From Clostridiales bacterium (GTDB lineage Bacteria > Bacillota > Sulfobacillia > UBA995 > UBA9673): DNA of 10,551 bases. The DNA lies in contig DPMO01000280.1 of the NCBI GenBank assembly GCA_003541445.1, positions 1 to 10,551 on the forward strand, given 5' to 3'. Under the pieces are notes generated by a model. That model worked only from the letters and a program-made list of their open reading frames with translations. It ran no database searches and was not told the origin of the DNA. The position numbers and the translations under genes are program-made. Shown one piece after another: positions 7,004 through 10,551 of this stretch. Each line of letters starts with the position of its first letter. Positions within the stretch are counted from its first letter, which is position 1.

Positions 7004-7748
7004 GGGCCGCTCTTGTGCCGGTAGGACGTTGACCTGCATCTTGGTGACGGTCCTCGCTCTGGCCGTCTTGGCCGCCGCTGCGGGCTGCCGGCCGCCGGAA
7101 GAGCAGCCGCTGGTGCTCACCGTCCCCTGGCGTGACGGTGAGACCTCGCGTCTCGAGGTCGTCAACAGCGAGACCGGGACCCTGGTGGCCGAATGGAGAA
7201 TCGAGATGGCGGCGGCTCCGGACGGGGGGTGGGTCATCACCTCGGAGACCTGGAGCCCCCAGGGGAGCGAGCTCTCGGCTGTCCGTGTCGCCTCCGGGAC
7301 CCTGCTTCCGCAGACGATAGACTACACCCTCGAGAGCCCCCAGATGAAGGCGACGCTGACGGGCCGTTACGGGGAGAAGGAGCTGGTCATCTCCGCCACG
7401 GTGAACGGAGAAGCGCAGGAGGCAACGGTGAGGCTCCCGGCTCCCCCCTACTTCGACAACGAGCAGTTCGTAGCCACCCTCCGCGCGTTCCCCCTTGCTG
7501 AAGGATGGGAGCGGGCGGTGAACCTCATCGTCTCCAAGTCGGCGACCAAGGCCCGGCTCACGGTGAGGGTTGTCGGTCGGGAAGAGGTGACCGTCCCCCT
7601 TGGGAGGTTCGACTGCTGGAAGGTCGAGTTGGTCGGAGTGGGCCAGACGGCCTGGGTGAACGCCGAGGCGCCGCACCAGTTGGTCCAGTACGAGAATTCG
7701 GGCGCCAAGACCCTCTCACGACTGGTGGAGTTCGAGCCGGGTTCCTGA
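6984..7748 (+). CDS. Lipoprotein of unknown function, DUF3108-like
   Basis: This is a 254-residue exported protein. A basic N-terminus is followed by a hydrophobic stretch (about 16-33) and a lipobox-like AAGC ending at C35, so it should be lipid-anchored outside the membrane. The mature part is beta-rich, with alternating strands and no catalytic motif. The C-terminal part, VPLGRFDCWKVEL followed by WVNAEAPHQLVQYE, resembles the end of DUF3108-type domains, where a cysteine/tryptophan strand is followed by a 'W-x-x-x-E-x-P-x-x-L-V-x-Y' strand. This is family recognition from memory and was not searched. The gene begins inside the 3' end of the membrane protein gene (20-base overlap), with a GAGGAG ribosome binding site at 6971-6976. 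The two proteins are therefore probably made together. Confidence 0.8.
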   Translation: MRSHALRGRSCAGRTLTCILVTVLALAVLAAAAGCRPPEEQPLVLTVPWRDGETSRLEVVNSETGTLVAEWRIEMAAAPDGGWVITSETWSPQGSELSAVRVASGTLLPQTIDYTLESPQMKATLTGRYGEKELVISATVNGEAQEATVRLPAPPYFDNEQFVATLRAFPLAEGWERAVNLIVSKSATKARLTVRVVGREEVTVPLGRFDCWKVELVGVGQTAWVNAEAPHQLVQYENSGAKTLSRLVEFEPGS

Positions 7749-7824
7749 GCGGCGGGAGCACCGGCGAGCCCGTCGGGCGGTTGAGGATTCCATCCCCACC
7801 CTGAGAGCGACGGGAGGCGTGCAT

Positions 7825-8406
7825 GTGCCGTCCGAGTGGGTCTACCACGCGTCTCCGGTTCAGGGCCTGAAGGTCCTGCGGCCCCGGCCGAGCACGCATG
7901 GCCGCTCCTGGGTCTACGCGACCATCGACCCGGTGATGGCCGCGCTCTTCGTCAGCCCCATCGGCGGGGACCTCACCTGCCAGGTGGGGCGTGACCCCGA
8001 GACCGGTGCACCCTACGTCTGCGAGCGGTTCCGAGGCGCCTTCGAGCACCGCTACGCGGGGCGGAGCGGGTCCATCTACACCCTTCCGGCGGGACGGTTC
8101 CTCTCCGGACAGACCTCCTGGGAGGAAGAGGTCGTCTCCGAAGAGGCGGTTGTGCCCGTCGGCGAAGTCCGTATCGCGGACGCGCGGGCTTACCTCCTCG
8201 AGCTGGCGGCCGCCGGCGAGCTTCTCATCGTTCGCTATCCGCGCAGGATCGACGGCATCCCCGAGGACGACGAAGACCTTGTGGACAAAGTCGCACAGTG
8301 GGCTCGTCAGCTGGGGCCCGGTGTCCTTGAGCAGCTGAAGGCGTACCATCCGCACCTTCTGGGACGGGTGGTCAGCAGGCTCCAGGCACCGGGTGAAGAG
8401 GAATAG
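7825..8406 (+). CDS. Small protein with ADP-ribosyltransferase-like N-terminal motif, function unknown
   Basis: This is a 193-residue soluble protein with no signal peptide. It opens with WVYHASPVQGLKVLRP, then SxH (S23-H25), WVYATIDPVMAALF (29-42), a central GRSGSIYTLPAGRF, and an acidic W-E-E-E-V-V-S-E-E stretch. The 'YHxS ... L.P..S.H....VYAT.....A' pattern resembles small clostridial hypothetical proteins whose N-terminus looks like an ADP-ribosyltransferase/RNA 2'-phosphotransferase fold. Catalysis is an inference. GTG 7825 is preferred because GGGAGG (7812-7817) lies 7 bases away; GTG 7819 is only one base from the same site. It follows the lipoprotein gene by 76 bases with no clear terminator or promoter between, so it may be in the same transcript. 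There is no antitoxin-like neighbour. Confidence 0.8.
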   Translation: MPSEWVYHASPVQGLKVLRPRPSTHGRSWVYATIDPVMAALFVSPIGGDLTCQVGRDPETGAPYVCERFRGAFEHRYAGRSGSIYTLPAGRFLSGQTSWEEEVVSEEAVVPVGEVRIADARAYLLELAAAGELLIVRYPRRIDGIPEDDEDLVDKVAQWARQLGPGVLEQLKAYHPHLLGRVVSRLQAPGEEE

Positions 8407-8592
8407 GCATCTCCGTCAAGCGGACGTATTCTTCTTACCGGATTTCCAGCGCTGGCGCAGGCACGAGAAGAAGCGTGTCAGGGAAGCGCGGACGAGCACG
8501 GAATTGGTCGGCCATTCGGACTTTCTACGTGTTCATGAAAGAAACGTCTGTCCACGCCGTCGGCAGGTCCTGGTAGCGAGGCCACCTGTTGT

Positions 8593-8655
8593 CTGAAGCC
8601 CCGCGAACGTCAAGTATCCGTCGTACGTTTGTCTTCAGGGCTTCTACCCGCGGGG
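8593..8655. repeat. Cluster of nested and overlapping inverted repeats
   Basis: Four perfect complementary arm pairs lie within 63 bases. They are CTGAAG (8593-8598) with CTTCAG (8633-8638), AACGT (8606-8610) with ACGTT (8625-8629), GAAGCCC (8595-8601) with GGGCTTC (8638-8644), and CCCCGCG (8599-8605) with CGCGGGG (8649-8655). The first two nest into one hairpin. The last two overlap it and would need alternative folds. A run of six A's follows. This could be a terminator region, a small structured RNA or a protein-binding region. Confidence 0.35.
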
Positions 8656-8723
8656 AAAAAACAGGCCGACCCTGCCACGTTGCCGGAGAATGCCAGCTAG
8701 ACGGAGTGGGCCGTGTATACAAC

Positions 8724-8753
8724 GTGCAGGGGGGACGCATCCGTCCCCCGCAC
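8724..8753 (+). terminator. Strong hairpin, possible terminator before the T-box promoter
   Basis: The left arm GTGC plus GGGGGACG pairs with CGTCCCCC plus GCAC on the right. This gives 12 base pairs, a 2-base bulge (8728-8729) and a CATC loop. The downstream sequence is TTCGTTCGTT, only partly T-rich, so an intrinsic terminator for the upstream transcript is plausible but not certain. It ends 20 bases before the -35 box of the T-box operon, a sensible insulating position. Confidence 0.45.
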
Positions 8754-8772
8754 TTCGTTCGTTCCACCGCGT

Positions 8773-8801
8773 TTGACCCTTCCGCCCGCGGACTGTATAA
8801 T
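8773..8801 (+). promoter_or_regulatory. Sigma-A type promoter of the T-box/mtnPA operon
   Basis: TTGACC (8773-8778) and a perfect TATAAT (8796-8801) are separated by exactly 17 bases. This is the best promoter in the window. Transcription should begin near 8808, about 40 bases before the T-box Stem I, as expected for a T-box leader. Confidence 0.85.
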
Positions 8802-8845
8802 ACCGCTAACCCAAGAGGTGGCCGCGACTGCCAGTGTTGACAGCG

Positions 8846-9090
8846 GCCCACGGCGATGACGGGAAGAGTAGGTCCTTTGCCGGAAACGCCCAGAGAGGCG
8901 GCGGACGGTGCGAGCCGCCCCGGCGGGGGCTGAAATCCACCCCGGAGCTCCAGGCGATGAGCCGGCGGGTCGAGCCCGATACCGCTCGAACGAGAGGCCC
9001 TGCGCGGCGGCCGCGCCCGGGCGCAGGGCCTGAAACAGGGTGGCACCGCGTGCCTTCACGCCCCTGGCCGTTACGGTCAGGGGCTTTCAG
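8846..9090 (+). ncRNA. T-box riboswitch leader, probably tRNA-Ser responsive
   Basis: T-box leaders bind a specific tRNA: the codon-like specifier in Stem I reads the anticodon, and the UGGN bulge senses the free CCA end. The landmarks are all present. These are GATGACGGGAAGAGTAGG (8855-8872), CAGAGAG (8891-8897), the apical GGTGCGAG (8907-8914), and the specifier side TGAAATCCACCCC (8931-8943). Stem III is a perfect 10-bp helix (8996-9005 with 9021-9030). The T-box sequence AAACAGGGTGGCACCGCG (9033-9050) matches the consensus at every fixed position. The antiterminator pairs AGGG 9037-9040 with CCCT 9062-9065 and GCG 9048-9050 with CGC 9059-9061, leaving the TGGCACC bulge. In the layout 'specifier-A-CCC', the specifier is UCC (8936-8938), Ser. 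TGGC in the bulge requires discriminator G73, which tRNA-Ser has and tRNA-Met and tRNA-Ile lack. The out-of-register reading AUC (Ile) is therefore less likely. Confidence 0.95.
9060..9087 (+). terminator. T-box conditional terminator
   Basis: GCCCCTGGCC (9060-9069) pairs with GGTCAGGGGC (9075-9084) through 10 base pairs including one G-U, with a 5-base loop, followed by TTT. Its left arm reuses 9060-9065, which form the 3' half of the antiterminator, so the two folds exclude each other. The T tract is short, as often seen in GC-rich genomes. Confidence 0.85.
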
Positions 9091-9157
9091 CTTCCCGGGG
9101 AAGACGGGGGAGAAGACGATTGGAAGAACAAGTGACGAGGAAGCGGAGGTCGAGCCG

Positions 9158-10012
9158 ATGGCCGAGCACACCGAAGGGAAGTTGAGGGCCGACATAGGCG
9201 TCTTCGGGGGCTCGGGGTTCTACGAGCTCCTCGGCGAGGATGCGGTCGAGGTCTGGGTGGACACCCCCTACGGTCCTCCGAGTGACGTCATCACCGTGGG
9301 GGAGTTCGAGGGCAAGCGGGTGGCGTTCCTCCCGCGGCACGGGCGGGGGCACCAGTATCCGCCGCACAGGATACCCTACCGGGCCAATCTCTGGGCGATG
9401 CGCGAGCTCGGGGTGAAGACCGTGTTCGCGCCCTGCGCGGCCGGGAGCCTCCAGCCGCATGTGAAGCCCGCGGATTTCGTGGTGTGCGACCAGTTCGTCG
9501 ACCGCACCCGGAGCCGCCCCGCCACGTTCTACGACGGGCCGGTGACCGTGCACGTCAGCCTGGCCGACCCGTACTGCCCGCGTCTCAGGCGCCTCCTGGT
9601 CGCCGAAGCCCGCAGGCTGGGGATAACCGTGCACGACGGCGGCACGGTGGTCGTCATCGAGGGCCCGCGCTTCTCGACGCGGGCCGAGAGCAAGTGGTTC
9701 AGCCAGGCGGGTTGGGAGTTCATCTCCATGACCCAGTACCCCGAGGTCGTCCTGGCCCGCGAGCTGAACATGTGCTACGCCAACGTGGCCCTCATCACCG
9801 ACTACGACGTGGGCCTGGCCGACGACCCGAGCGTCCCGCCCGTGACCCATGAGGCGGTCCTCGAGGTCTTCAAGGCCAACAACGAGCGGGTCGTCTCACT
9901 GCTCGCCGCGGCCATCCGGAAGGTCGACGACGACCCCGATTGCGGGTGCCGCAAGGCCGTGTCCATTCCGGGAGCCAAGTGGGCGGGCGGACTGAGGAGT
10001 CTGGAGGGCTGA
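9158..10012 (+). CDS. mtnP: S-methyl-5'-thioadenosine phosphorylase MtnP
   Basis: MtnP splits methylthioadenosine, a by-product of polyamine and other SAM-dependent reactions, with phosphate into adenine and methylthioribose-1-phosphate. The 284-residue protein belongs to the PNP/MTAP family. It shows GGSGFY (17-22), YGPPSDVITVGEF, the phosphate-site LPRHGRGH, the PPHRIPYRANLWAMRELG segment, DQFVDRTRSRPATFYDG, and IEGPRFSTRAES. It also has SMTQYPEVVLARE and TDYD, whose D215 and D217 correspond to the adenine-recognising pair of human MTAP. A CxC pair (C262, C264) near the C-terminus resembles the CxC motif of thermophile MTAPs. ATG 9158 has GGAGGT 7 bases upstream. The open frame continues to 8834 but only through the T-box RNA, so that longer form is wrong. 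A guanosine/inosine-specific relative is less likely given mtnA one base downstream. Confidence 0.94.
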   Translation: MAEHTEGKLRADIGVFGGSGFYELLGEDAVEVWVDTPYGPPSDVITVGEFEGKRVAFLPRHGRGHQYPPHRIPYRANLWAMRELGVKTVFAPCAAGSLQPHVKPADFVVCDQFVDRTRSRPATFYDGPVTVHVSLADPYCPRLRRLLVAEARRLGITVHDGGTVVVIEGPRFSTRAESKWFSQAGWEFISMTQYPEVVLARELNMCYANVALITDYDVGLADDPSVPPVTHEAVLEVFKANNERVVSLLAAAIRKVDDDPDCGCRKAVSIPGAKWAGGLRSLEG

Positions 10013-10013
10013 A

Positions 10014-10551
10014 GTGACGCGGAAAGAGACGGGCGAGCGCACCGGCGGCGGCCGGGGCTCCGGCCAGGGCCCCAACGAGGACTCCGGCCGCGACAAGGTC
10101 AAGCCTCTGGAGCTTCGCGAGGCCGAGGTCGTGCTTCTCGACCAGACCAAACTGCCGACCCGGGTCGAGTACGTTCGGGCCCTCTGCGTCGAGGATGTGG
10201 CCCGGGCCATCGAGACCATGGTCGTGCGGGGAGCCCCGGCCATCGGCATCGCCGCCGCCTACGGGCTGGCCCTCCATGCGGCGGTCTCTAGGGCGCAAGG
10301 CCCGGAGGAGTTCCTCAAGGACTTCGACGCCGCCGCGAAGCGTCTGGCGCGAACGCGCCCGACAGCGGTGAACCTCTTCTGGGCCATCGAACGCATGAAG
10401 AGGACGGCGCGCGAGGCCGTCAGGGAAGCGGTCGGGGCCCGTGCCGCGACCCCAGGCGGGCGGCCCTGGCTGGAGGTCGTCCGTGACCGCCTGCGGGCCG
10501 AGGCCCTCGAGATCGCCGGGGCGGACGAGCGCGGCAACCGCCGCCTCGGCC
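10014..10551 (+). CDS. mtnA: S-methyl-5-thioribose-1-phosphate isomerase MtnA (5' part, runs off the window)
   Basis: MtnA converts methylthioribose-1-phosphate to methylthioribulose-1-phosphate, the step after MtnP in methionine salvage. The visible 179 residues contain the family signatures: LLDQTKLPTRVEY (usually LDQTLLP), MVVRGAPAIGIAAAYG with R72-G73-A74-P75, and RPTAVNLFWAIERM from R115. The catalytic Cys and Asp lie in the missing half (family length is about 345), so function cannot be fully confirmed. GTG 10014 begins one base after the mtnP stop, with GGAGG at 10003-10007, six bases away. The first ~30 residues are Gly/Arg/Glu-rich, unlike the family, but no other start codon is available between them and the core. 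The gene is cut by the window end, not broken. Confidence 0.94.
   Translation, partial: MTRKETGERTGGGRGSGQGPNEDSGRDKVKPLELREAEVVLLDQTKLPTRVEYVRALCVEDVARAIETMVVRGAPAIGIAAAYGLALHAAVSRAQGPEEFLKDFDAAAKRLARTRPTAVNLFWAIERMKRTAREAVREAVGARAATPGGRPWLEVVRDRLRAEALEIAGADERGNRRLG

Larger units (their letters stand above)
8407..8772. other. Intergenic region with several inverted repeats, no convincing gene
   Basis: These ~370 bases are visibly less GC-rich than the flanking genes. Short open frames exist on both strands, but none has a ribosome binding site plus a plausible protein composition. The left part (8407-8590) shows nothing I can name and could be decayed coding sequence. The right part holds two structured segments, listed separately (8593-8655 and 8724-8753), before the promoter of the T-box operon. 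Confidence 0.5.

Noticed and set aside
8393..8840. Two short plus-strand open frames (67 and 83 residues) in the intergenic region
   Set aside because: They have no ribosome binding site, are Arg-rich with no recognisable motif, and the second runs over the strong hairpin and the T-box promoter.
8935..8937. AUC (Ile) as the T-box specifier
   Set aside because: AUC directly follows GAA, but it is followed by C rather than the usual purine, and the UGGC bulge does not match the A73 of tRNA-Ile. UCC fits both criteria, though a structural alignment should settle it.

Overview
The window is GC-rich chromosomal DNA that looks like a high-GC member of the Bacillota (Firmicutes), in the style of Symbiobacterium or Thermaerobacter. 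The evidence is a textbook T-box riboswitch, a clostridial/bacillar gene set (PdxST, Hsp33, a YhfC-like membrane protein), strong GGAGG-type ribosome binding sites and frequent GTG starts. The genus is an inference. No mobile element, CRISPR array, rRNA or tRNA was seen.

Layout. (1) Positions 89-3427, plus strand: a tight cluster pdxS - pdxT - hslO (Hsp33) - class I methyltransferase. The genes are joined by 4-base stop/start overlaps, and the last one apparently uses CTG. (2) Positions 3478-5702, minus strand: panB followed by a 451-residue protein I cannot name, coupled by an ATGA overlap and a perfect Shine-Dalgarno sequence inside panB. (3) Positions 5703-6064: a divergent intergenic region with an extended -10 promoter facing right. 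(4) Positions 6065-8406, plus strand: a polytopic membrane protein resembling YhfC/PrsW-type intramembrane proteases, an overlapping lipoprotein gene, and a small protein resembling ADP-ribosyltransferase-fold proteins. (5) Positions 8407-8772: about 370 bases without a convincing gene, less GC-rich and containing several inverted repeats. (6) Positions 8773-10551: a near-consensus sigma-A promoter, a complete T-box leader with mutually exclusive antiterminator and terminator, then mtnP and the 5' part of mtnA (methionine salvage), which runs off the window.

How the parts work together. PdxS and PdxT form the glutamine-dependent PLP synthase; Hsp33 and the methyltransferase appear to be co-translated with it. 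MtnP and MtnA catalyse consecutive steps: methylthioadenosine to methylthioribose-1-phosphate, then to methylthioribulose-1-phosphate.

The most notable point is the T-box. Its probable specifier codon is UCC and its tRNA-end-binding tetranucleotide is UGGC. Both point to tRNA-Ser, not tRNA-Met, although the first genes behind it are methionine salvage genes. Either serS lies further downstream in the same operon, or methionine salvage here responds to serine starvation.
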